Assembly: GCF_013284055.1 (NCBI RefSeq)
Contig: NZ_CP054143.1
Location: 1,426,001 to 1,490,000, forward strand
Reading direction: 5' to 3'
Source: Deefgea piscis
GTDB lineage: Bacteria > Pseudomonadota > Gammaproteobacteria > Burkholderiales > Chitinibacteraceae
DNA length: 64,000 nt
Position numbers and translations under genes: made by a program. Below are positions 14,004 to 22,938 of this stretch, piece by piece. Position 1 is the stretch's first letter; the number at the start of each line of letters is the position of its first letter. A model generated the notes under the pieces. That model had not been told where the DNA came from. It did not search any database and was given only the letters and a program-made list of their open reading frames with translations.

Positions 14004-16189
14004 TATGAACTGCTCCCTGCTTTGCCAATTCGACCTTGTTGCAAGGCTTCAACGACTTGGGCTTTGGGCCCATCGGCCATGATTTGTCCTTGGTCGATCA
14101 CGATCAGTCGATCAACTAGCTCCAGTAATGAGGTGCGGTGGGTGACTAAAATCATCGTTTTACCGGCGAGATAAGTACGCAAGCGGCCCTTTAGGCGCTC
14201 TTCACTTTGGTGATCCATCGCGCTGCTAGGCTCGTCGAGCATAAAAATCGGCGGGTCATTGAGTGCCGCGCGGGCGATGGAGATCGCTTGACGTTGGCCG
14301 CCAGACAGCGATTCGCCGCGTTCACTAATTGGCATTTCAAAGCCACGCGGATGGGCGTTAACAAACTCGGCAATCCCCGCCAAATCAGCAGCGGCAATAA
14401 TGTGGTTATCTTCGGCGTAGGGCGCACCCATGGCGATGTTTTGGCGTAATGAGCCAAAAAATAGTAATGGATCTTGCGGCACATAGCCGATGGCCCGACG
14501 TAATTCTGCCGGATCAATTTGGCGGGTATCGATCCCATCAATAAGCACCGCGCCGTCTGTAGGCTGATACAGCCCTAAGATTAGTTTTTCAATGGTTGAT
14601 TTACCCGAGCCAATTCGGCCAATAATGGCGATTTTTTCTCCGGCATTCATTTTAAAACTAACGTTTTTTAAGGCGATATCGTCATTGTTCGGATATTTGA
14701 ACGTCACATTGCGAAATTCAATCTCGCCACGGAAGGATTCACGGTGCAAAAAGTTACTATCGGCAGGTCGTTCAATCGGCATTTGCATATGCGACTCAAC
14801 CGCGCCAAGCGAGGTTTTGGCGTTTTGATATTGCATCAATAAACCGGCTACTTGTCCGAGTGGTGCCATTGCGCGGCCCCCCAACATTGAGGCGGCAATA
14901 ATGCCCCCCATTGAGAGCTGGCCTTCAATCAGTAAATACACCCCCACAATCACCATTACAACAGAAACCAATTGGGTGATGGCTTGGGCAAAGTTAACGG
15001 TGGTGGTCGACATTAATTTTAAACGGCCGCCAATTTGCGCCAAAAACTGCGTAGCACGCTCCCAGCGCCGTTGCATTTCGCTTTCGGCACCCATGATTTT
15101 GATGGTTTCAAGTCCAACCATGCTTTCAACCAAGGTGGCATTGCGTTGTGCCGATGCGCGTTGGGTCAGTTCAACCAGTTGATTCATTTTGGCTTGAGCC
15201 AGCCAAGCAAAAGCAATAATTAAAATCGCGCCAACCAGCGGTGGTAACACCAGCCACGGCGAAATCCACATTAAAACCAAAAAGAAAATCAATACAAACG
15301 GCAAATCAACCAAGGTGGTAATCGAGGCCGAAGCAATAAAATCACGAACCGATTCGAATGCTCGCAAATTGGCAGTGAATGAGCCCACTGAAGCGGGGCG
15401 CGAGCTCATTTGAATGCCTAAAACGCGCTCCATAATCAACGCCGATAAAGTCACGTCGATGCGTTTTGAGGCGACATCTAGGATATAGCCGCGCGCAGTT
15501 CGTAGTACGAAATCAAAACCCAAGACGAGGATCGCGCCCAGCGCAAGCACCCACAGCGTCTCCATCGCGTGATTGGGCACCACCCGATCGTAAACATTCA
15601 TCGAATACAAGGGCATGGCTAAGGCAAAAATATTAATCAGCAATGCCGCAATTAAGGCATCGCGGTAAATTCGCCAATTATCAAACACGACCCCCCAAAA
15701 CCAATGCCGTTCACGAATTTTGCCCATTTCGGGCGTGCGTAAATCAAAGCGAAAACGCGGGCGAACAATCAGCACAATGCCGCTGTACAGCTCAACTAAT
15801 TCGGCTTCGCTTAAGATTTCAACCGATTCTGCGCCCTCGGGAAAGCGCACTTTGTATTGGCCGTCGGCTTGGCGTTCAAGTAATAAACACGCGCGCTGAT
15901 CATTGAGCAATAAAATGGCCGGCAACAAGCGATCGGGGATTTCATTGAGGTTGCGGCGCAATACGCGTGCTGATAGACCCGCGCGTTTGGCAGCGCGTGG
16001 CAATAAAGATGGCGTAAGCCGGTTTTCAACTAAAGGCAAGCCGGCAGCCAGAGCTTCATGCGTCCACGGCGCACCATGAATTCGCGTGAGCTCGACTAAG
16101 CAATCGAGTAGGGGATCGAAATGCGCTTGATTTTCGCTAAAATGCCAATCGAATGCATGTTTGGCAGAGCTGCTTGTAGAACTATCCAT
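14003..16189 (-). CDS. LapB-type type I secretion ABC transporter
   Basis: A 728-aa inner-membrane ABC exporter that should energise secretion of the giant adhesin. Residues 1-150 are a C39-like peptidase domain without the catalytic Cys/His, so it should bind rather than cleave the substrate, as in LapB/HlyB-type exporters of RTX proteins. Six membrane helices follow (about 165-430). The nucleotide-binding domain shows Walker A GRIGSGKST, signature LSGGQRQ and Walker B IFMLDEPSSAMD. It is first gene of the four-gene secretion and adhesin locus; the 249-bp region upstream, with a long inverted repeat, should hold the promoter. Confidence 0.94.
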   Translation of the reverse strand: MDSSTSSSAKHAFDWHFSENQAHFDPLLDCLVELTRIHGAPWTHEALAAGLPLVENRLTPSLLPRAAKRAGLSARVLRRNLNEIPDRLLPAILLLNDQRACLLLERQADGQYKVRFPEGAESVEILSEAELVELYSGIVLIVRPRFRFDLRTPEMGKIRERHWFWGVVFDNWRIYRDALIAALLINIFALAMPLYSMNVYDRVVPNHAMETLWVLALGAILVLGFDFVLRTARGYILDVASKRIDVTLSALIMERVLGIQMSSRPASVGSFTANLRAFESVRDFIASASITTLVDLPFVLIFFLVLMWISPWLVLPPLVGAILIIAFAWLAQAKMNQLVELTQRASAQRNATLVESMVGLETIKIMGAESEMQRRWERATQFLAQIGGRLKLMSTTTVNFAQAITQLVSVVMVIVGVYLLIEGQLSMGGIIAASMLGGRAMAPLGQVAGLLMQYQNAKTSLGAVESHMQMPIERPADSNFLHRESFRGEIEFRNVTFKYPNNDDIALKNVSFKMNAGEKIAIIGRIGSGKSTIEKLILGLYQPTDGAVLIDGIDTRQIDPAELRRAIGYVPQDPLLFFGSLRQNIAMGAPYAEDNHIIAAADLAGIAEFVNAHPRGFEMPISERGESLSGGQRQAISIARAALNDPPIFMLDEPSSAMDHQSEERLKGRLRTYLAGKTMILVTHRTSLLELVDRLIVIDQGQIMADGPKAQVVEALQQGRIGKAGSSS

Positions 16190-16317
16190 AGCGACTCATT
16201 GTAATGATGGGTATTAGTGTTGTTTCTTGGGGCGCAAGCATACAGCAAGCACAGATATGGTAAGTAGATATAATAATCTAAAAGTCGGGCTTTTCTTGTA
16301 ATGTACTAAACAGAAAA

Positions 16318-16393
16318 GCAAAAATTTTCTGACCTTCTCGCCCCATTGGCTGAGATGAGCTGTGGTTTTGGCACTGCGTTAGAAAATTTTTGC
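16318..16393. repeat. 13-bp perfect inverted repeat, 50-nt spacer, upstream of T1SS operon
   Basis: GCAAAAATTTTCT at 16318-16330 is exactly inverted at 16381-16393. The element lies between the convergent-side end of the FAD oxidase gene (stop at 16439) and the ABC transporter start (16189). It could be a regulator-binding or looping site for the adhesin operon, a remnant of a small mobile element, or part of a long hairpin ending the oxidase transcript. None of these can be decided from sequence alone. Confidence 0.5.
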
Positions 16394-16438
16394 ATAAATA
16401 TTGATGGTTAATGAATGACTTAGCGATGAATTATCTAA

Positions 16439-17851
16439 TCAATCAATTTGCTGATTTAAATCCAGCAAAACTTTACCTGGGTTCATGAGTTGTTGTGGGT
16501 CGAGTGCTTGTTTGATACTTCGCATCATTAAAAGCTCGGTTGCGGTTCGATATTGACTCAGAGATTGTTTCTTTAATTGCCCAATCCCATGCTCAGCACT
16601 AATGCTGCCATTATATTGAGCCACTAAACGATAAACGATGGCGTTGATGGCTAGCTCAAATTGATAAATCAACGCGGTTTTTTCAGTTAAAAACAAGTTG
16701 TAATGCAAATTGCCATCACCTAAATGACCAAAAGCCACGATATTGGCATCGGGATATTGCTGAATTAATTCATTTTGGCATTCAGTTAAAAAACGCGGAA
16801 TGTCGCCGACAGGAATGCTGATATCGTGTTTAATACTCACGCCTTCAATGCGCTGCGCTTCGGGAATGCGTTCACGTAAACGCCAAAAATCTTGCGCTTG
16901 CCGCTGATTTTGTGCCACATAGGCATTGCTAAAGCCCGCATCAAATAAAATCTCGGCTAATTGCGAAATTAATTGCTCGCTATTGCCGCCATCAGACAGC
17001 TCAAGTAAGACACACCAAGCCGGTGATGGGCTAAAGGGTTGTTGCAGCTCTGGAAAATGCCGCTTGAGTAAATCTAGGCAGGGGCGCGAAATTAACTCAA
17101 ATGAGGTGACTCGATCACCCACTTTAGCTTGTAGATCGCGCAGTAATTCAACGGCAACCGCTGGTGAATCGACGTCGATTAAGGCGGTAGCGTGCGCCGT
17201 TGGCAGTGGATAAAGCCGCAATACGGCACGGCTGATTAAACCTAAAGTGCCTTCCGCGCCAACAAATAATTGCTTGAGATCGTAGCCCGTATTGTCTTTG
17301 CGTAAACCGCGTAAGCCATGCCAAATCGTGCCATCAGCCAGTACGACTTCGAGGCCGAGGGTGAGTTCGCGCATATTGCCGTAGCGCAGTACATTGACGC
17401 CACCGGCATTGGTGGCCAGCGCACCGCCAATTTGGCAACTGGCGGCGGCCCCCCAATTGGCTGGAAATAAGCGATTGGCGGCTAAAGCGGCGGTTTGCAC
17501 TTGTTGTAGCGTGACGCCGGCATCCACGGTAATGGTGTTGTTGTCGGCGTCGACTTCGATGAATTGATTCATCCGTTCAAAAGCGATAATCAGGCTATGG
17601 CCGCTGCTGTCTGGCGTAGCGGCACCACATAAACTGGTATTGCCACCTTGTGGCACCATCGCAATGTGGTGCTCTGCGCAAAGTTTGACCAGCTCCACCA
17701 GTTGTTCAGTTGATTTCGGGCGGGCGACGGCCAATGCTTGGCCTTGGAAACGACGGCGTTGATCGAGACAATAGGGCGCAGTGTTTTCGCCGAACAATAG
17801 GCCGTGAGATTCAGTCATTGACTGAAGTTGTGTCAAAAAATTACTGGGCAT
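16439..17851 (-). CDS. FAD-linked oxidase (GlcD / D-2-hydroxyacid dehydrogenase family)
   Basis: A 470-aa cytoplasmic flavoprotein of the PCMH-type FAD-binding family. The N-terminal half has VPQGGNTSLCGAA and the FAD-loop NAGGVNVLRYGNMRELTLGLEVV. The C-terminal half is an FAD-oxidase C domain with FGHLGDGNLHYN and the ending SAEHGIGQLKK. Relatives oxidise D-2-hydroxyglutarate, D-lactate or glycolate; the substrate here cannot be told. It begins only 3 nt after the stop of the anti-sigma gene and so is probably the last gene of a thrB / sigma / anti-sigma operon, perhaps a target of that sigma factor. No good Shine-Dalgarno is visible, consistent with coupling. Confidence 0.88.
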   Translation of the reverse strand: MPSNFLTQLQSMTESHGLLFGENTAPYCLDQRRRFQGQALAVARPKSTEQLVELVKLCAEHHIAMVPQGGNTSLCGAATPDSSGHSLIIAFERMNQFIEVDADNNTITVDAGVTLQQVQTAALAANRLFPANWGAAASCQIGGALATNAGGVNVLRYGNMRELTLGLEVVLADGTIWHGLRGLRKDNTGYDLKQLFVGAEGTLGLISRAVLRLYPLPTAHATALIDVDSPAVAVELLRDLQAKVGDRVTSFELISRPCLDLLKRHFPELQQPFSPSPAWCVLLELSDGGNSEQLISQLAEILFDAGFSNAYVAQNQRQAQDFWRLRERIPEAQRIEGVSIKHDISIPVGDIPRFLTECQNELIQQYPDANIVAFGHLGDGNLHYNLFLTEKTALIYQFELAINAIVYRLVAQYNGSISAEHGIGQLKKQSLSQYRTATELLMMRSIKQALDPQQLMNPGKVLLDLNQQID

Positions 17852-17854
17852 GAG

Positions 17855-18034
17855 TTATTTGCGATCGTCTTTTTGAGCTTGGCTCGCGAGGCGTATTACC
17901 TTGAGTTGGTGTGAAAAATTAGTGCATTTTTTACACATGAATAAATGCAGGCGCAGCTGGAGGCTCTCGCTTAAAGACAGTGATCGATCTTGCGATTCAG
18001 AGAGTAAAAAAGCAATATCGCGGCATTTCATCAT
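17855..18034 (-). CDS. Small zinc-finger anti-sigma factor (zf-HC2/ZAS type)
   Basis: A 59-aa protein. It begins with ATG overlapping the sigma-factor stop (ATGA; a second ATG follows immediately). The sequence starts MMKCRDIAFLLSES and contains the HxxxCxxC zinc motif HLFMCKKC at residues 30-37, plus Cys4. These are hallmarks of the short zinc-binding anti-sigma factors encoded next to ECF sigma factors. It has no membrane segment, so it would act in the cytoplasm, holding the sigma until oxidation or metal stress disturbs the zinc site. The redox role is inferred by analogy with RpoE/MseR of Neisseria. Confidence 0.82.
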   Translation of the reverse strand: MMKCRDIAFLLSESQDRSLSLSESLQLRLHLFMCKKCTNFSHQLKVIRLASQAQKDDRK

Positions 18035-18615
18035 GATGTGGTCCCCGATATTTTTGCGTCAAACCAGTTTTTTTCTAGACACAGCCGTAAGCTCATACGA
18101 GCGCGATACAGCATCACCGAGCAATTAGTCGCGGTGATCTCCAATTGCTGACAAATTTCGTTGATGTCTAACTCCATGACCTCACGCAAGGTAAACACCA
18201 TGGCGGTGCGCTTGGGCATTTTGGTCGCGCACAGATGATACGTTTGCCAGAAATGCTGATCACTTAAATTGGCTTCGGGCTGGCCCCAGTTGCGTGGCGC
18301 TTCGCTGCCCCAGTGACCGTGCGAATCAAACAGTGAATCAAAATCGCTTTTATCGTTTTCTTCGTCGATCAGCGGAGAGATCAGTTGCGGATCGCGGTAG
18401 CGGCGACGTTGTACGTCAATAATTTTGTACTTCAAAATGGCGGTTAACCAAGTTTTGACGCTGGATTGCCCGGTAAAAGACTCGGGCTTTTCGAGCGCTG
18501 CCAGCAAAGTTTCTTGCACTACATCTTCGGCCAAAGGCATATCGCCAAGCTGAAACAGCGCATAGCGTAATAAGGCCGAATGATGAGATTGCAACTCGTT
18601 TGCCGAGATGGCCAT
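18031..18615 (-). CDS. ECF RNA polymerase sigma factor
   Basis: A 194-aa sigma-70 family protein counted from the ATG at 18615, which sits one base after the thrB stop (TAATATG). An upstream in-frame start at 18687 would lie inside thrB and is not needed. Region 2 is clear (LRYALFQLGDMPLAEDVVQETLLAALEK ... SVKTWLTAILKYKIID), as is region 4 with its helix-turn-helix (ELDINEICQQLEITATNCSVMLYRARMSLR). The acidic linker between them (SDFDSLFDSHGHWGSEAPRNW, shown here as its general feature: Asp, Trp and His rich) is like a betaproteobacterial ECF subgroup paired with small zf-HC2 anti-sigmas. Its regulon is unknown; the downstream oxidase is an obvious candidate. Confidence 0.9.
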   Translation of the reverse strand: MAISANELQSHHSALLRYALFQLGDMPLAEDVVQETLLAALEKPESFTGQSSVKTWLTAILKYKIIDVQRRRYRDPQLISPLIDEENDKSDFDSLFDSHGHWGSEAPRNWGQPEANLSDQHFWQTYHLCATKMPKRTAMVFTLREVMELDINEICQQLEITATNCSVMLYRARMSLRLCLEKNWFDAKISGTTS

Positions 18616-18616
18616 A

Positions 18617-19555
18617 TTAAATCCAGAAATTGCGACGTTGCGCGTGTCGGCTGATGACGCGCTGGAAGTGGCTTGGATCTTTAGCAAATGTCATTTCACC
18701 GGCCGCTGGCTGGTAAAAGTCCAGCAAGCGAGATACCCAAAAACGCAGTGCCGCAGCACGCAATAGCGTTGGCCAAGCTTGAATTTCGGCAGGATTGAGT
18801 GGTCGCACGCTTTGGTAGGCCTTGAGCATTGCCAGTGCCCGTTCATCATCGATTTCGCCGTCTTCAAGTACGCACCAATCATTGAGCGTGATCGCTAAGT
18901 CGTACAGCAAGACGTCGGTGCAGGCGTAATAAAAATCAATAAAACCGCCTACGTGCTCACCATTCATCAAGGCATTATCACGGAATAAATCCGCATGAAT
19001 CACCCCAGTTGGCAGCGTGTCGTGTTGGTGCTGTGTTTGTAATGCCACTTCCGCGGCGAGTAAATCGGCGTCTTGTGGATTCATCAATGAATATAGCGTC
19101 GGCGCAATGGTCGTCCACCAGTGTGGGCCGCGCGGATTGGGCATTTTGGCTGGATAGCTCGCTGCAGCCAAATGCATTTGGGCCAACATTTCACCCACTT
19201 GGGCGCATTGTTCTACGGTGGGCGATTCGGCGACCGAGCCGGGCAAACACGGTACTAGCAGCGTTGGTTTGCCGTTGAGTTCATCAATATATTGGTGTTG
19301 CAAATTGGCGATCGGCGCGGCGACAGCAATGCCGTGCTGCGCCAAATGCACCATTAAATTGACGTAAAAAGGCAGTTCATCAGCGCGCAGTGTTTCAAAC
19401 AAAGTCAGTACATATTTACCATGCGTCGTCGTGACAAAATAATTGGTATTGGTCACACCGGCAGAAATGCCTTTAAGCTCGACCAATTGGCCTAATGAAT
19501 AGCGGTGCAAAAATGGCGTAATTTCGTCGATGGCGACGGTAGTAAAAACAGACAT
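18617..19555 (-). CDS. thrB: Homoserine kinase (type II, APH-like fold)
   Basis: A 312-aa kinase that phosphorylates homoserine to O-phosphohomoserine for threonine synthesis. It belongs to the choline/aminoglycoside-kinase fold family rather than the GHMP family. Visible features are the nucleotide-binding N lobe (GISAGVTNTNYFVTTTHGKYVLTLFE), the catalytic loop VIHADLFRDNAL and the following metal-binding GFIDFYYAC. It precedes the ECF sigma gene by one base, so threonine biosynthesis and a stress sigma appear to share a transcript. DUF2782 and polA neighbours match a common betaproteobacterial arrangement. Confidence 0.95.
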   Translation of the reverse strand: MSVFTTVAIDEITPFLHRYSLGQLVELKGISAGVTNTNYFVTTTHGKYVLTLFETLRADELPFYVNLMVHLAQHGIAVAAPIANLQHQYIDELNGKPTLLVPCLPGSVAESPTVEQCAQVGEMLAQMHLAAASYPAKMPNPRGPHWWTTIAPTLYSLMNPQDADLLAAEVALQTQHQHDTLPTGVIHADLFRDNALMNGEHVGGFIDFYYACTDVLLYDLAITLNDWCVLEDGEIDDERALAMLKAYQSVRPLNPAEIQAWPTLLRAAALRFWVSRLLDFYQPAAGEMTFAKDPSHFQRVISRHAQRRNFWI

Positions 19556-19564
19556 GGAGCGCTC

Positions 19565-19897
19565 TCAGAATTCCAATATAACCCAGCTTGGGACGGCGAT
19601 ATTATCAATCATATTGCCTTGCGTCACAAAATTACCTTGGCCGTTGGGGTCAATTAAGAAATACGGCTGGCCAACTTTCGGCACGACTTTGATTTGATAT
19701 AGCCGACCATTGATGCGGTATTCAGTGAGCGTAGCATCGCCTTTTTCAACAATACGAATATCAGGTTGCGGCTGGGGTTTGGTCGATTTGGTCTCTGCTG
19801 GCATCGCCGGCGGGGTATCGGCAACACCATCGCCGATGGTGGCGGCAAAAGCCGGTAGCGCCAAGCAAAAGCTAAGGCTCAAAATAAGGTGACGCAT
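19565..19897 (-). CDS. DUF2782 family exported protein
   Basis: A 110-aa protein starting at 19897, chosen because AAGGAG lies 6-7 nt upstream and the product then begins with a signal peptide (MRHLILSLSFCLALPAFA). The mature part (DIRIVEKGDATLTEYRINGRLYQIKVVPKVGQPYFL, abbreviated in meaning: a short beta-rich domain) matches DUF2782, found next to thrB and polA in Neisseriales and other betaproteobacteria. Function is unknown; it is probably periplasmic. It is divergent from polA and sits 9 bp before thrB, so likely the first gene of the thrB transcript. Confidence 0.85.
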   Translation of the reverse strand: MRHLILSLSFCLALPAFAATIGDGVADTPPAMPAETKSTKPQPQPDIRIVEKGDATLTEYRINGRLYQIKVVPKVGQPYFLIDPNGQGNFVTQGNMIDNIAVPSWVILEF

Positions 19898-20090
19898 GAG
19901 GCACTCCTTGGGAGTAAAAATAAGGTCGAGCGATGTTGAGCTGTCACCAAGCTGATCAATCAGTGCGGCTTTAATCCATCGCCAAAGGCACTGCGCAAGG
20001 GCGCGCAACGCATTGGGAATCTTTGGCCTGAGTACGGCGTATAATGTGGGCTGCAATCCCCATTCTTACAACAGTATAGAGAATTCTCGC

Positions 20091-22862
20091 ATGGCAACGC
20101 TGCTTTTAATCGATGGATCATCTTATTTGTATCGCGCTTTCCATGCGATTCGAGATTTAACCGCCCCCGATGGTACACCTAGCAATGCGCTGTATGGCTT
20201 TGTGAATATGTTGAAAAAACTGCGTCAGCAAACCCCAGCTGATTATATCGCGTGTGTGTTCGATGCCAAAGGACCGACGTTTCGCGATGCACTTTATGAT
20301 CAATATAAAGCGCAGCGCCCATCGATGCCCGATGAGCTACGCGTGCAAATCGCGCCGATTCATCAAGCCGTGGCCGCGTTTGGGATTCCGATTTTGATGA
20401 TCAATGGCGTTGAAGCCGACGATGTGATCGGTACCTTAGCGCGCGAAGCGAGCCGCCAAGGCATTACGACCATTATGTCGACTGGCGATAAAGACATGGC
20501 GCAATTGGTGGATGAATACGCGCGAATCGAAAACAGCATGACTAGCGAAGTGCTACGCCGCGATGAAGTGTTTGCCAAATTTAATGTGTGGCCCGAGCAA
20601 ATCGTTGATTATTTGGCATTGATTGGCGACACCGTGGACAACGTGCCGGGCGTGCCAAAATGCGGCCCAAAAACCGCCGCCAAATGGTTGGCTGAATATC
20701 AAACCCTCGACAATATCATCGCTCACGCTGATGAAATCAAAGGTGTAGTGGGACAAAATCTGCGTGATACCTTGCCGTGGTTGCCGATGGCCAAAGCCTT
20801 GGTCACGATTAAATGTGATGTGGATTTAAGCGCCGAAATCCCGCAAGGCATGGCCGATTTAGTGCCAACGAGCGAAGACAGCGCGACCTTATTGGCGCTG
20901 TTTAAGCAGTTTGGTTTTCGTAGCTGGGTACGCGAATTAGAAAGTCGCGCGCCCGCAGTTAGCAGCGGCAGTGATGATTTATTCGCAGAAAAAACCGCAG
21001 GTATTGCTACCCAAGTAATAGCAGAAGAGGCGCCGATTGAAATACCTGCCGCACCCATCATTGAGCGGCATTATGTAACTATTCAAACCGCAGCGCAGCT
21101 CAGCGATTGGCTAGCCAAAATCAATGCCGCAGCAATCACCGCTTTTGATACCGAAACCACCAGCCTAGACGCCATGCAGGCGCGCTTGGTGGGGATGTCG
21201 TTTTCGGTGACTGAGGGCGAGGCGGCGTATTTGCCCTTGGCGCATTGCGGCCCAGATCATGCCGAACAACTGCCGTTTGATGAAACCTTGGCTTTGTTAA
21301 AACCGTGGTTAGAATCAAGCCAGCACGGCAAAGTTGGGCAAAACCTGAAATACGATCAACATGTTTTAGCCAATTACGGTATTGAGCTGGCGGGCATTTG
21401 TGATGACACTTTATTGATGTCTTACGTATTGGCCAGCCATGAAAAGCACAATATGGATGATCAAGCGGAACGAGAGCTCGGTGAAACCACGATTAAATAC
21501 GCTGATATTTGCGGTAAAGGCGCCAAGCAAATTGGCTTTGCCGAGGTCGATGTTGATACCGCCACTCGGTATGCGGCCGAAGACGCTGATATTACTTTGC
21601 GCCTGGCGCATACCCTTAAGCCACGGTTAACCGGCCGCTTGCTTGAAGTCTACCGCGACATCGAAATGCCATCGCGCGATGTGCTGTACATTATGGAACG
21701 CAACGGCGTATTGCTTGATTCGGCTTTATTGCAAAAGCAAAGCCACGAGATTGGTTTGCGCTTAATTGAATTAGAAAACCACGCTTACGAGCTGGCAGGT
21801 CAGCCGTTTAATTTGGCGTCACCCAAGCAATTGGGCGAAATCTTTTTTGAAAAACTGCAATTGCCAGTGATTAAAAAAACCCCGAAAGGCGCGCCATCCA
21901 CCGACGAAGAAGTGTTGAGCGAATTGGCCAAAGATTATCCCTTGCCCAAAGTGCTGCTCGAGCATCGTAGTTTGTCGAAATTAAAATCCACCTATACCGA
22001 CAAACTGCCGTTAATGGTGAACCCAAAAACGGGCCGAATTCATACCAGTTTTAATCAAACCGTTGCAGTTACTGGGCGTTTGAGCTCGTCCGAGCCGAAT
22101 TTGCAAAATATCCCGGTGCGAACTGCTGAAGGCCGCAAAATTCGCGAAGCGTTTATCGCGCCAGCGGGCAGCAAAATTGTTTCGGCCGATTACTCGCAAA
22201 TCGAGCTGCGGATTATGGCGCATTTATCTAACGATGCCGCGATGCTCAAAGCGTTTGAACAAGGGCAAGACATTCACAAAGCCACTGCCGCCGAAGTGTT
22301 TGGCATTGCGCTGGACGAAGTGAGCAGCGAGCAGCGCCGTTATGCCAAATCGATTAACTTTGGTTTGATTTACGGCATGGGCGTGTTTGGTTTGGCGCAG
22401 CAATTGGAAATCACCCGCGAAGCGGCCAAAACCTTTATCGAGCGCTATTTTAATCGCTTTTACAGCGTGGCCGATTATATGGAGCAAACGCGGCAATCGG
22501 TGCGCGAGCTAGGTTATGTCGAAACCGTGTTTGGTCGCCGGTTATGGCTGCCCGAAATCAAATCGAGCAATGGCGCCAAACGCGCCGGTGCCGAGCGCGC
22601 GGCGATTAACGGCCCAATGCAAGGTACTGCCGCTGATTTAATCAAATTGGCAATGATTGCGGTGGCCAAGTGGTTGGATGCCGAACAATTGCAAAGTAAG
22701 TTATTACTGCAAGTGCACGATGAATTGATCTTGGAAGTGCCTGAAGCCGAGTTGGAATTGGTGACGCGCAAGCTGCCCGAAATCATGGCCAGCGTGGCGC
22801 AACTCAAAGTGCCGTTATTGGCCGAAGTCGGCGTGGGCAATAATTGGGAAGAGGCGCATTGA
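20091..22862 (+). CDS. polA: DNA polymerase I
   Basis: A 923-aa replication and repair polymerase from the ATG at 20091 (MATLLLIDGSSYLYRAFHAI, the usual N terminus). All three domains are present. The 5'-3' exonuclease spans about 1-290 (VFDAKGPTFR, DKDMAQLV). The 3'-5' proofreading exonuclease spans about 345-520 with an intact active site (FDTETTSLD, NLKYDQHVL, YAAEDADITL). The polymerase domain shows motif A DYSQIELRI, motif B KSINFGLIYGMGVFG and motif C VHDELILEV. It removes Okazaki primers and fills gaps. Transcribed alone, with a strong terminator 50 bp downstream. Confidence 0.98.
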   Translation: MATLLLIDGSSYLYRAFHAIRDLTAPDGTPSNALYGFVNMLKKLRQQTPADYIACVFDAKGPTFRDALYDQYKAQRPSMPDELRVQIAPIHQAVAAFGIPILMINGVEADDVIGTLAREASRQGITTIMSTGDKDMAQLVDEYARIENSMTSEVLRRDEVFAKFNVWPEQIVDYLALIGDTVDNVPGVPKCGPKTAAKWLAEYQTLDNIIAHADEIKGVVGQNLRDTLPWLPMAKALVTIKCDVDLSAEIPQGMADLVPTSEDSATLLALFKQFGFRSWVRELESRAPAVSSGSDDLFAEKTAGIATQVIAEEAPIEIPAAPIIERHYVTIQTAAQLSDWLAKINAAAITAFDTETTSLDAMQARLVGMSFSVTEGEAAYLPLAHCGPDHAEQLPFDETLALLKPWLESSQHGKVGQNLKYDQHVLANYGIELAGICDDTLLMSYVLASHEKHNMDDQAERELGETTIKYADICGKGAKQIGFAEVDVDTATRYAAEDADITLRLAHTLKPRLTGRLLEVYRDIEMPSRDVLYIMERNGVLLDSALLQKQSHEIGLRLIELENHAYELAGQPFNLASPKQLGEIFFEKLQLPVIKKTPKGAPSTDEEVLSELAKDYPLPKVLLEHRSLSKLKSTYTDKLPLMVNPKTGRIHTSFNQTVAVTGRLSSSEPNLQNIPVRTAEGRKIREAFIAPAGSKIVSADYSQIELRIMAHLSNDAAMLKAFEQGQDIHKATAAEVFGIALDEVSSEQRRYAKSINFGLIYGMGVFGLAQQLEITREAAKTFIERYFNRFYSVADYMEQTRQSVRELGYVETVFGRRLWLPEIKSSNGAKRAGAERAAINGPMQGTAADLIKLAMIAVAKWLDAEQLQSKLLLQVHDELILEVPEAELELVTRKLPEIMASVAQLKVPLLAEVGVGNNWEEAH

Positions 22863-22910
22863 TTTTGTTCGGCGTATTGCTCGCGCAGCGCTAAGACGCC
22901 GGATGCAATG

Positions 22911-22938
22911 AAAACCGCCAGCAATGGCGGTTTTTTTT
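22911..22938 (+). terminator. Rho-independent terminator after polA
   Basis: Stem ACCGCC / GGCGGT with a 6-nt loop (22914-22931), followed by a run of eight T. It lies 50 bp after the polA stop. Confidence 0.85.

Noticed and set aside
14003-16189. Bacteriocin-processing C39 peptidase exporter
   Set aside because: The N-terminal C39-like domain lacks the catalytic Cys and His, there is no double-glycine leader substrate nearby, and the neighbours are a LapA-type adhesin and HlyD adaptor.
18616-18687. Longer ECF sigma factor starting at 18687
   Set aside because: This would lie entirely within thrB and add non-conserved residues; the ATG at 18615, one base after the thrB stop, fits family length.
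22514-22924. Minus-strand 136-aa frame at the end of polA
   Set aside because: It is antisense to conserved polymerase motifs and has no recognisable domain.
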